A stretch of DNA of 64,000 nucleotides, from the NCBI GenBank assembly GCA_016000085.1, contig JAECRT010000001.1:154285-218284 (forward strand), written 5' to 3'. This DNA comes from Sphingomonadaceae bacterium (GTDB lineage: Bacteria > Pseudomonadota > Alphaproteobacteria > Sphingomonadales > Sphingomonadaceae). The translations under genes and the position numbers were made by a program. Shown here piece by piece: positions 42,162 through 50,830 of this stretch. Positions within the stretch are counted from its first letter, which is position 1, and every line of letters starts with the position of its first letter. A model generated the notes under the pieces. The model saw only the letters and a program-made list of their open reading frames with translations, did not search any database and had not been told where the DNA came from.

Positions 42162-43330
42162 CCAGCCTGCGCTGAGCCTGACTCACGTGGGGGATTCCCA
42201 AACTGACGAAATTCTGAATCAATGGCGGCCTGCATTTGGAGGGCGTGACCATGGGATCAGCGATCGGCTTGCGGGATGATTTTGACGGGGCGGCGTTGCG
42301 GCGATTGTCGCGCACGACGAGGAGCGCGAACCAGGCGCGGCGGCTTTTGGCATTGGCCGAGATTTACGATGGTGGCAGCCGGACAGCGGCGGCGCGGATC
42401 GGCGGGGTGGGGCTGCAGATCGTGCGTGACTGGGTTGTGCGGTTCAATGCCCGTGGTCCTGATGGCCTTCTGGATGGCAAGGCGCCCGGCAAGCAATCGC
42501 GGCTCAATGATGCTCAGCGACAGGCGCTTGTCGAGACGGTCGAACGTGGTCCGATCCCGGCGATCCATGGTGTCGTTCGCTGGCGCCTGATCGACCTGGT
42601 CCAATGGCTTCACGACGAGTTCGCGGTGTCGCTCGATGAAACGACCGTGGGGCGCGAGCTGAAGAGGCTGGGCTACGTCAAGCTCACGGCGCGACCCCGC
42701 CACCATGCCCAGAACGAACTTGCCATGGACGCCTTCAAAAAGGGGGCTTTGCCGCCGAGCTGGCAAAGGTCAAAGCAACCCTCCCGAAGGGTACGCCCAT
42801 AGAGATCTGGTTCCAGGACGAAGCCCGCATCGGTCAGAAGAACAAGATCACGCGGCGCTGGGCCAGACGCGGGACGCGGCCATCGGCACCAAAGGATCAG
42901 CGGACAAAATCGGCGTATATCTTTGGCGCTATCTGCCCGGAACAGGGCAAGGGCGCAGGGCTGGTGCTGCCCTTCTGCAATACCGAAACCATGACGCTGC
43001 ACCTGACCGAGATATCGCTCGCCGTCGCCCCTGGCGCTCACGCGGTCGTGCTGATGGACCAGGCTGGGTGGCACATGACCGGAAAGCTCGTCGTGCCCGA
43101 TAACATCAGCATCATCGCTCTGCCGGCAAAATGTCCTGAGTTGAACCCCGTCGAGAACATCTGGCAGTTCATGCGCGACAACTGGCTCTCCAACCGCGTC
43201 TTCGCCTCCTACGACAACATCATCGACCACTGCTGCGAGGCTTGGAACAAGCTCGTCGATCAGCCTTGGCACATCATGACCATCGGTCGCCGCAAATGGG
43301 CGCGTGGGTCATGATCAATGCAGGTTGGTA
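42162..43330 (+). mobile_element. IS630-family insertion sequence (~1.17 kb)
   Basis: Imperfect terminal inverted repeats TACCAGCCTGCGCTGAGCCTGACTCACG (42160-42187) vs reverse complement of 43303-43330 TACCAACCTGCATTGATCATGACCCACG (22/28 identical); internal IS630-type transposase. Confidence 0.88.
42251..43314 (+). CDS. IS630-family transposase, probably produced by -1 frameshifting
   Basis: ORF 42251-42802 encodes N-terminal HTH part; 42964-43314 ORF frame (-1) encodes the DDE part (LMDQAGWHMTG...LPAKCPELNPVENIWQFMRDNWL). Frames join at A5G5 (42737-42746). Confidence 0.87.
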
Positions 43331-43335
43331 TTATA
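43331..43335. repeat. TTATA direct repeat, right flank of the IS element
   Basis: Identical to 42157-42161. Confidence 0.7.
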
Positions 43336-44987
43336 GGTGACCTCGGAAAAGGATTTGTTCGCGTCGAACCGGCAATCCGCCAGCGGCGGCAATGTTTCCG
43401 GCGTTGCGGGATTATTGTCGAGATCGAGCGTGAAGCGACATGCGGTACGCGTAGCGTTCAGGATGGTCACGGCGCGACGATCCTTGTTGTAACGGATACC
43501 CGCCGTCACGCTGAAGCCTGTCCCGTCGTCCGAGAAATTATAGGTGCCCTGCGCAAAGGCCGCATAGCTGCGATTGCGCGCCTTGACGTTGGTATTGCTG
43601 TAGGCCGTACCGGCGAAATCGAACGGTTCGGTCGGTTCGATCAAACCCGGGTCGATCGCGCCCACGGCCGATCGCCCCTGATTATGTCCGCGCTCCTTAA
43701 AATAATAGAGGCCGGTGATCCAGTTCAAATGATCCGACGAACCAAGCAACTGCGCTTCTTCGGAAAACTGGCTGGACTTATCGATACGCCGCTGCGGATG
43801 CAGGGAATTGGACGATCCGTCGATATCGTCTGCAATGTCGTCGGACACCTTGCGATAGCCCAGGATATTCTTGAACGTGATATTGTCCGAAATCTCGAAA
43901 CTCGTCGTGTTGGCGAGTGTGTGGGTACGGACCTTGATATACACGGGAACGCCATTGGCGACGCGAAACATCCCCCGTGCCTGCTGTTGCGCGAGCAGAG
44001 TTTCGAGCGGCTGATAATTGCGTGCTGCCTGGGCGGCAGGCTGGTTGAAGGTTCCATTTGGATTGATCTTGTACAGGAAGATCGGCGTGCCGCCGTCATC
44101 CTCATTGTAAAAGTCATAGACCGTGAGCGATTCTATCGCCTCGGTCGGGCGGAGTAGCAACGACACGCGGGCCGCCTCCTGCGCGGTGTTGTTGATGTTG
44201 CGGCCCAATATCTCGTCATAGACGAAACCATCGTCGCGCAACCGGATACCTGCGACACGGATCGCTGCCTTTTCGCCCAGCGGTATATTCAGCATCGCTT
44301 CGACATTGAATGTATCGAAACGCCCAAAGGTTACGGCTGCGGACCCCTCCAGTTCATTGGTCGGTCGATTGCCGCGAATGATGATCGCGCCACCCGTTGT
44401 ATTCCGGCCGAACAGCGTGCCCTGGGGGCCACGTAGCACTTCAACCGAACCGATGTCGAAGATGGCGCCATTCAGTCCCTGCGTACGCGCGGCCACGACG
44501 TCGCCGAGATAGACCGACACCGAGGAATCGGCGAGCGATGACAGCTCTTGCTGGCTAAGCCCGCGAATGGCGAAAGTGGGCAATGCCCGGCTGCCGCCTG
44601 CACCGGGCACGGCAGTCAGGCTCGGCGCCACGTTCGACAGGTCCATGACGCTCGTGATGTTCGCGCGGGCAATCGTTTCGGCCGTGACGGCGCTGACGGC
44701 GAGGGGAACATCCTGCAGTCGCTCGTCACGACGACGCGCTTGTACGATGATATCGTCGACGCTGAAGGTCTGCTGTGCCTTTTCCGCCGTTGGCGCTCCT
44801 GCCGCCTGGGCGGCTGCCATAGTCGGCAATGCCCACAACAGGCATGCGCAGGACGACATTAATATCTTGTGATTATTCATAAAACCCTCCCCTATTATAT
44901 GTTGGTTATTTTGGTTGTTACGAATGCATGGCTTTGACTTTGCGGGATCGACTATTCCTCATTATCGACCGACGAAGTCTTGATCGA

Positions 44988-45419
44988 TTACAACAGCCCA
45001 CGCTCTTCCGATGTCTGAAGGCTGTCTGGCGAAACGCCCGCTTCGCGCATCGCCGCGATCACGGCGGTCTGAGCGGAAGCAATGCAGGGAAATCCCACAT
45101 AGGGCGTAAGCTGGATCAGTAGACCCTCGAGTTCGGCAACTGTCAGGCCGTTCGCCAGGCCGATCTTCACATGGTTTTTCAGTTCCAGTGACTGGTGGGA
45201 CGCAATCAGCGCGGAAATGACTGCAATGCTCTTTTCCTTGCGGCTGATGCCCTCATGCTGCCAAGCGTCGTGAAACGCCCAACTGGCGGCCATGCGCGTA
45301 ATAGCGGAGGAAAACCGGCCGGATGCGGCAGAATCGCGGAAAGCGCCGCCGAACTGATCACCCATCACGCTGGTTATGAAGCCCACGCCCGATTCCTGCT
45401 TCTCGTCCAACTCGATCAT
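44988..45419 (-). CDS. Carboxymuconolactone decarboxylase/AhpD-like family protein
   Basis: SSAITRMAASWAFHDAWQHEGISRKEKSIAVISALIASHQSLELKNHVKIGLANGLTVAELEGLLIQLTPYVGFPCIASA. Start at ATG 45419. Confidence 0.85.
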   Translation of the reverse strand: MIELDEKQESGVGFITSVMGDQFGGAFRDSAASGRFSSAITRMAASWAFHDAWQHEGISRKEKSIAVISALIASHQSLELKNHVKIGLANGLTVAELEGLLIQLTPYVGFPCIASAQTAVIAAMREAGVSPDSLQTSEERGLL

Positions 45420-45453
45420 CTGGTCGTCCTCCTTTCGATAAATGGTTCCAGCT

Positions 45454-46278
45454 TCAGCTTTCCTCCGCGATCGCAAGATGATGCGCGGGGATCGGTCCGA
45501 TTTCGGTGACTCCGCCATCGACCGGCAACAGCGTGCCCGTGATGAAACGCGCGTCTTCGCTGGCCAGGAACGCCACCGCGCGGGCGATGTCCCATGCATC
45601 GCCTTCGATGCCGAGCGGCCCGATCGCCCGGCGCAGCGTGCGCATGTCAGGTGGCAGCACATGCATGGCGTGCGGAGTCATGATGTGACCCGGCGCGACC
45701 GTATTGGCGCGGATGCCGTCGCGTCCGTGCAAGACGGCAATTTCCCGCGCGAGGGCTGCCATCGCCGCCTTGGACGGGCCGTAGGCGATCGATCCATGCG
45801 CCCGGATACCGGCAATGGAAGAAATGTTGACGATCGACCCTCCACCCGCCGCCTTCATCGCCGGTACGGAATGCCTGCACATCAGCATCGCGCTCATCAG
45901 ATTGATGTCGAGCACACGGGTCCATCCGCTTTCGTCCGCCTCATCGAGCGCAACAGGGGCCGAGATGCCGACATTGTTGACCAGAATGTCGAGCCGACCC
46001 GTGCGCGCGACGGTTTCCTCGACGAACCGGCGGCAGTCAGCGTTGATGGTGACATCGCCGGTGACGACAAAGGCACTGCCGCCAGCGGCGGCAATCTGCT
46101 GACGCGTCATTTCCGCGCTCGCCGCATCGCGATCCACGAGACAGACGGTCGCACCTTCACCTGCCAACACCATAGCGATCGCGCGGCCGGTGCCAACGCC
46201 GCCGCCTTCCGTCCCGGCACCGGTGACGATGGCGGATCGGCCTTCAAGACGGGGGTAGTAGCGCGTGGGTTCGGGCAT
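45454..46278 (-). CDS. SDR family oxidoreductase
   Basis: TGAGTEGGGVGTGRAIAMVLAGEGA; NNVGIS; YGPSKAAMAAL. Confidence 0.93.
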   Translation of the reverse strand: MPEPTRYYPRLEGRSAIVTGAGTEGGGVGTGRAIAMVLAGEGATVCLVDRDAASAEMTRQQIAAAGGSAFVVTGDVTINADCRRFVEETVARTGRLDILVNNVGISAPVALDEADESGWTRVLDINLMSAMLMCRHSVPAMKAAGGGSIVNISSIAGIRAHGSIAYGPSKAAMAALAREIAVLHGRDGIRANTVAPGHIMTPHAMHVLPPDMRTLRRAIGPLGIEGDAWDIARAVAFLASEDARFITGTLLPVDGGVTEIGPIPAHHLAIAEES

Positions 46279-46280
46279 GG

Positions 46281-46418
46281 TCAGCCGCGCAATCTGTTGT
46301 AGGCGCGTTCAGAGAGACGGCCCCCTGAAGCAGTTTGCTCCAGCAAGGTATTGAAATTACAAGGCGTGCTCATGCCAAGCACGCTGAGGACGCGCACCCG
46401 CGTCTCCAGAGTTGCCAT
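46281..46418 (-). CDS. Putative 45-aa small protein upstream of SDR (MATLETRVRVLSVLGMSTPCNFNTLLEQTASGGRLSERAYNRLRG)
   Basis: Strong SD AGGAGG 7-8 nt before the ATG on the minus strand; TGA stop 2 nt before the SDR ATG. Not in the supplied ORF track. Confidence 0.5.
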   Translation of the reverse strand: MATLETRVRVLSVLGMSTPCNFNTLLEQTASGGRLSERAYNRLRG

Positions 46419-46538
46419 CTCTACCCCTCCTGATTCCTCGTGCTCAAGGATATTGCTTGCATGCAGTATGTATCTTCACGACACGCGACCGTGCGGGGGT
46501 AATTTGACAAAAATGGGGTGTATAATTACCATATATCC

Positions 46539-47519
46539 ATGCAAAAGGATGTAGCCGTCATTGCGTTCGATGGTGTTCACCTCGCCAGCTTGGGCCTGTT
46601 CCTCGACCTTTTCGATCTGATGCGACGGCGTGTCGCCAATCAATTCAAGTCGCGCGATGATGTCGGCATGCAAACACGGGTGCGGCTGCTGGGGCTTGGC
46701 GCTGGCTCGATACGCACCGCCGGCAACAGGCGGCTGGAGGTTGATGATCGGCCCAGCGATACGACATCGCATCTGCTGATCCATGTTCCTGATTTCGAAT
46801 GGCCAGAAGAAGACTTCACGCCGCTCGATGACATGCACGCCGGCATTGCCTGGCTGGCGCGTCAGCACGCCGCCGGAGCGAGTATCTCAGCGACGGGGCG
46901 AGGGATTTATCTGCTGGCGGAGGCCGGGCTTATCGGCCATGGCCCGGCGCCACAGTCGTTGCCGATGGCGACAAGCTTTCGCCAACGCTATCCCCACATT
47001 CGCACCGACACGAAATCCGCCATTGTCGATCGGGGAACGATCATGATGGCGCGCGGCATGGCGCATGAGTTGACCATGTTGACGCGGCTGATCGCACGGT
47101 TGATGTCGTCCACCATGGCCGGCACTCTTGCGGACGCCATGGGTTTGGAAACCGACCGGGAAGGGCTGTCTCACGATCCGTTGGTTGCGAGCGCGCAGAT
47201 ATGGCTTGCGGAAAATACGTCCAATCGGACACGCATCAGCGCCCTTGTCCAACATGTCGGCGTCAGCCAACAGACGCTGATCCGCCGGTTCCGCGCGGCA
47301 TTAGACATGACGCCGCGCAAATATCAGCAACTTCTGCGGGTCCGCAGCGCACAAACTCAATTGCGCGATACGGAAAGGCCAATCTCGCAGATCGCAACCA
47401 TCGTCGGCTATGACGACCTCAAATCCTTTCAACACGCATTTCGTCTGCACAGCGGTATGAGCGCAAGCCGCTATCGGGCAACGTCGACCATGCCGAATAG
47501 CGGTTCTTCGGCGATTTGA
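46539..47519 (+). CDS. GlxA-like AraC family transcriptional regulator (DJ-1/PfpI-type N-domain)
   Basis: MQKDVAVIAFDGVHLASLGLFLDLFDLM; C-terminal AraC HTH: RISALVQHVGVSQQTLIRRFRAALDMTPRKYQQLLRVRSAQ..ISQIATIVGYDDLKSFQHAFRLHSGMSASRYRA. Start uncertain. Confidence 0.9.
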   Translation: MQKDVAVIAFDGVHLASLGLFLDLFDLMRRRVANQFKSRDDVGMQTRVRLLGLGAGSIRTAGNRRLEVDDRPSDTTSHLLIHVPDFEWPEEDFTPLDDMHAGIAWLARQHAAGASISATGRGIYLLAEAGLIGHGPAPQSLPMATSFRQRYPHIRTDTKSAIVDRGTIMMARGMAHELTMLTRLIARLMSSTMAGTLADAMGLETDREGLSHDPLVASAQIWLAENTSNRTRISALVQHVGVSQQTLIRRFRAALDMTPRKYQQLLRVRSAQTQLRDTERPISQIATIVGYDDLKSFQHAFRLHSGMSASRYRATSTMPNSGSSAI

Positions 47520-47620
47520 AATCCGGCCGTTCCCAACCCGGTCGCATAAGCTTGACAGCACGAAGCGTCACGGCACGCTGCTGGGAAAGCCAATTGGTGC
47601 TGGTCGTGCGCAGAGCCAAA

Positions 47621-49273
47621 TCAGTGATTGGGTATATGGGTTCCCAGATGACGTCCCGCTAGATAGCCAAAGGTGAGACCAGGGCCCAGCGTCCCGCCTG
47701 CGCCGCCATAGGCTTCGCCCAAGACCGCCGACATGGCGTTACCGGCCGCATAAAGGCCCGGGATCACGTTGCCGTTCCAGTCCAGCACGCGTGCATCGCC
47801 GTTGGTCTTGGGACCGCCGGCGGTGCCAAGGGCGCCGGCTTCCATTTTGACCGCAAAATAAGGCCCCTGGTCGATCACGCCGAGCGTGCGATATGGAGCC
47901 TCGAAATCGGTATCGCCCCACATATAGAAATTGTCGTACGTGGCGTCGCCACGATTGAAGTCGTCATCATGGCCTTTGCGGACCATGTCATTGTACCGCG
48001 TCACAGCGGCCTTCAGACCCTCGGGATCGATACCGGCTATTCCGGCCAGTTCTTCCAGTGTGTCGGCCTGCATCATATAGGACGGGACAGGCCCGCCGGG
48101 CGGGGTATTGAAGGTTTGATATTTGTCGCGGTAACGCTGATCGATGATCAGCCAATAGGGCAGGTTGGCGTAGCTGTGTGTTCCGGCGTCGAAGGCGTGC
48201 AGCGACTTGCCCAGCGCGTTGTAGTTGGCTGCTTCGTTTACGAACCGTTTGCCCGCGCGGTTGACCAGGATGGCGCCCGGACGGGCCCGCTCATCTGATC
48301 CCAACAGATAGTTGGGCTTGGCATTGCGATGCTGTGGCTTGAATTCCAATACGCTCTGCATCCAGAAGGCATTCTGCATATTACCCAGTTGCGCGCCCGC
48401 GTCGATCGCCATCAGCAGGCCGTCGCCTTCATTCTCCGGCACGCTGACAGGCCCCGTGAGCGGACCGCGCAGAAAAGTCTGGACCAACTGCTCGTTCCAT
48501 TCAAAGCCACCGGTTGCGATGATTACGCCGCGTCGCGCACGCACGCGGAAATCCCGGCCATCCGCATCTTCGGCGATAACGCCGATGATCCGGTCGCCAT
48601 CCTTGATGAGCTTGCGGGCGCGCTTTTCGAACTCGATGGGGATGTCGCGATCGAGCACGGCCTTGAAAAGGGATCCGACCAGCGCCTGCCCCAGGCCGCG
48701 GTAATCCTGCGCCTCACGTTCGGCGAGGGTGGCCTCGTCCAGCGTGCCATTGACCGTCTCCATCAGGCTGCCGCGCAGCGGATAGGCCATCTTGCTGGGG
48801 TTCACCCGGGCAGCCCATTTGCCAAGCCGATCGAAGGAGAAAGCCTCATTATCCAGCGAGCGGCCGCCATGGGGCTTGGCGCCCGGCATGTAGGATTGAT
48901 AATCGGGGAAATCGGCGAAAACATGGAGGCGGACGGGCGTCTTATCCGCCAGATAACGGACCATCTCCGGACCGCTTTCCATGAAGGCGCCCAATGTCTC
49001 AGGGTCAAGCCCACCCGGCGCGAGGGCATCGAGATAGGTCACGATATCCTCGTCAGAATCATCTATGCCCGCGTCGATCTGATGATGATTGTTCGGAATC
49101 CAGAGCATGCCGCCGGACATGGCGGTCGTCCCGCCGACCATCCCGGTCTTTTCCAGGATGACCACATTTTTCGCGCCGAAATCATGTGCAGCGATCGCCG
49201 CCGTCAAGGCCGCCCCGCCGGAGCCCAGCACGACAACATCAGCCTCCAGATCCCACTCGGCGCCTTCTGTCAT
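47621..49273 (-). CDS. FAD-dependent oxidoreductase (fumarate reductase flavoprotein/3-ketosteroid dehydrogenase-like)
   Basis: EADVVVLGSGGAALTAAIAAHDFGAKNVVILEKTGMVGGTTAMSGGMLWIPNN; C-terminal GLYAAGNAMSAVLGEAYGGAGGTLGPGLTFGYLAGRH. Confidence 0.9.
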   Translation of the reverse strand: MTEGAEWDLEADVVVLGSGGAALTAAIAAHDFGAKNVVILEKTGMVGGTTAMSGGMLWIPNNHHQIDAGIDDSDEDIVTYLDALAPGGLDPETLGAFMESGPEMVRYLADKTPVRLHVFADFPDYQSYMPGAKPHGGRSLDNEAFSFDRLGKWAARVNPSKMAYPLRGSLMETVNGTLDEATLAEREAQDYRGLGQALVGSLFKAVLDRDIPIEFEKRARKLIKDGDRIIGVIAEDADGRDFRVRARRGVIIATGGFEWNEQLVQTFLRGPLTGPVSVPENEGDGLLMAIDAGAQLGNMQNAFWMQSVLEFKPQHRNAKPNYLLGSDERARPGAILVNRAGKRFVNEAANYNALGKSLHAFDAGTHSYANLPYWLIIDQRYRDKYQTFNTPPGGPVPSYMMQADTLEELAGIAGIDPEGLKAAVTRYNDMVRKGHDDDFNRGDATYDNFYMWGDTDFEAPYRTLGVIDQGPYFAVKMEAGALGTAGGPKTNGDARVLDWNGNVIPGLYAAGNAMSAVLGEAYGGAGGTLGPGLTFGYLAGRHLGTHIPNH

Positions 49274-49468
49274 CGTCCATCTCCCAGTAGCTTAGTTTTA
49301 CTGAAACGTCTGGCGAACATCCTCGCCTGCCGTTCATTTGGATGTAGCTACCGTAAATTTTGTGCCTCCCTGTTAGCCACTCCATAATGTCATAGGGTCG
49401 GCGACTTATGCATAGGCGATATCGCCCGCAGAACATCAATGAGCTTGGTCGAGCAAAGCTGCTACAGT

Positions 49469-50830
49469 TCAGGAAGCGTCACTTCCAGCCTGACCACGTC
49501 TCCACAGCGTCCAGGCCATCGCGCCAAGCAAGGCGGTCGCCGTGAGCAGAATCGCCCACAGCAGCAGTTGACGCCGCGCGGCGCCCACGGCGTTGACCGG
49601 CTGAAGCTGCAATGTGCTCCGTGGCGCGCGAGCCGTCGCAACCGGAAGCGCCCCACTACCCGCCTGCGTCATTACACTATCGAGTGGCAGATAGGTGTCG
49701 GTCGCGGCCTCTCGACCGGCCGCCAAATGAAAAGGAGCGCGACCGCCGGCCACAAAGACGACCTCGCGCGGCGCAAAACCAAAGGCGATGGTCGGTGCCG
49801 AAGTGAAGCCGGTCGACCTCCGGTCCGCCTCGATCCGCAATGCGCGATACGTTCCGGCACTTAGTACAATGTCGCGTGGCACGTTTGCAGCATAGTTCCG
49901 ACGGGCGGCCGTACCTTCCCCCAAAACTGCCCACGACTGTTCGGAATTGTCGCGACCCAGGAGGCGGATCGGTATGATTACTTCATTGCCCGTCGGCATG
50001 ACCCTGATCGTGTCGAGCGGCGTTGCAAACGGCACCGCGAACTCGATGGCGTGCGGATCGCTCAAAGGCGGCGGTGCAGCGGTGATCCACCCACCCCCGG
50101 CCGCAGCCGGACGCATCAACAGTGTCGCCTTGCGCACTGTCACCGGCGACAGTAGCCGCGACGCGGCCTGCCAAGTGATGCGCAGATAATCGTGGCCGAG
50201 CATAGTGTCGCCCAGAGGAACCTTCACCACGGCGTCGTTCCCGCTGGTCGTAGCGCCGCGATAAACGACATTCTCAGCCAGCGGTCGCCAGTTCTTCAGG
50301 TCCGAACTTGCCTCTACTGCAAAGGTGACAGGCTGAGCGCGGGGCACATCGGCTGCGATGGCCAGGCCGCTGGCGCTCCCGGCGATGGCTCGCGTATCCA
50401 ATAGGACACCGACCACCATCGGCTTCGCCGGTTCCGTGGGCTGGGTGCCGTCGATCCGTGCAACGCGGGCGCGCCCATCGCCATCGAGGCGCAAAGATAC
50501 GCCCGTTACGTTCAGCGCGTCGATGGAACCAAGGATTGGCAACGGAGCGAGCGCATAGCTTCGTCCCCCCCCCGCATTGGGGGCGATGCGAGCCATCGGC
50601 ATCGCCCGGTTGTCGGCATCGAAGATGCGTACATCCGCCAGGTCAGCCGCCTGAGAAGCGGCGAGTACTTCCGCCGGGATCGTCAGTCTCTGGACAACTG
50701 ACCCTTTAGCGGCGTCGATCGGCACGCGTAGTGTGTAGTTGGCCGGATCGCCATCCGGCCCGGCCGGTGCCGCTGCGGTCAAGAACCCTGCAAGCAGCGT
50801 TAAGGCGGCGATTTTGCGGATGCCGATCAT
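49469..50830 (-). CDS. DUF3999 family protein
   Basis: Signal peptide, beta-rich ectodomain, C-terminal TM (LLLWAILLTATALLGAMAWTLW); coupled to a DUF2339-type gene. Confidence 0.7.
   Translation of the reverse strand: MIGIRKIAALTLLAGFLTAAAPAGPDGDPANYTLRVPIDAAKGSVVQRLTIPAEVLAASQAADLADVRIFDADNRAMPMARIAPNAGGGRSYALAPLPILGSIDALNVTGVSLRLDGDGRARVARIDGTQPTEPAKPMVVGVLLDTRAIAGSASGLAIAADVPRAQPVTFAVEASSDLKNWRPLAENVVYRGATTSGNDAVVKVPLGDTMLGHDYLRITWQAASRLLSPVTVRKATLLMRPAAAGGGWITAAPPPLSDPHAIEFAVPFATPLDTIRVMPTGNEVIIPIRLLGRDNSEQSWAVLGEGTAARRNYAANVPRDIVLSAGTYRALRIEADRRSTGFTSAPTIAFGFAPREVVFVAGGRAPFHLAAGREAATDTYLPLDSVMTQAGSGALPVATARAPRSTLQLQPVNAVGAARRQLLLWAILLTATALLGAMAWTLWRRGQAGSDAS

Larger units (their letters stand above)
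41370..44880 (-). pseudogene. TonB-dependent receptor interrupted by an IS630-family insertion (reconstructs to 778 aa)
   Basis: N-part 43331-44880 (plug: RNTTGGAIIIRGN; ends FSEVTY) and C-part 41370-42156 (VSLEYRFDRDHLLYAAHRHGYRTGG ... GATARFHF). Removing 42157-43330 rejoins the two parts in frame (1550+787=2337 nt=779 codons). Confidence 0.9.

Noticed and set aside
42705-43103. 132-aa ORF inside the IS element
   Set aside because: Third reading frame of the transposase region; the DDE-domain frame is the -1 frame ending at 43314.
46504-46526. Perfect TTGACA and TATAAT hexamers near the glxA start
   Set aside because: Spacer is only 11 nt, too short for a sigma70 promoter as a pair; may be coincidence.
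48329-49387. 352-aa plus-strand ORF opposite the FAD dehydrogenase
   Set aside because: Antisense artefact; no recognisable motif.
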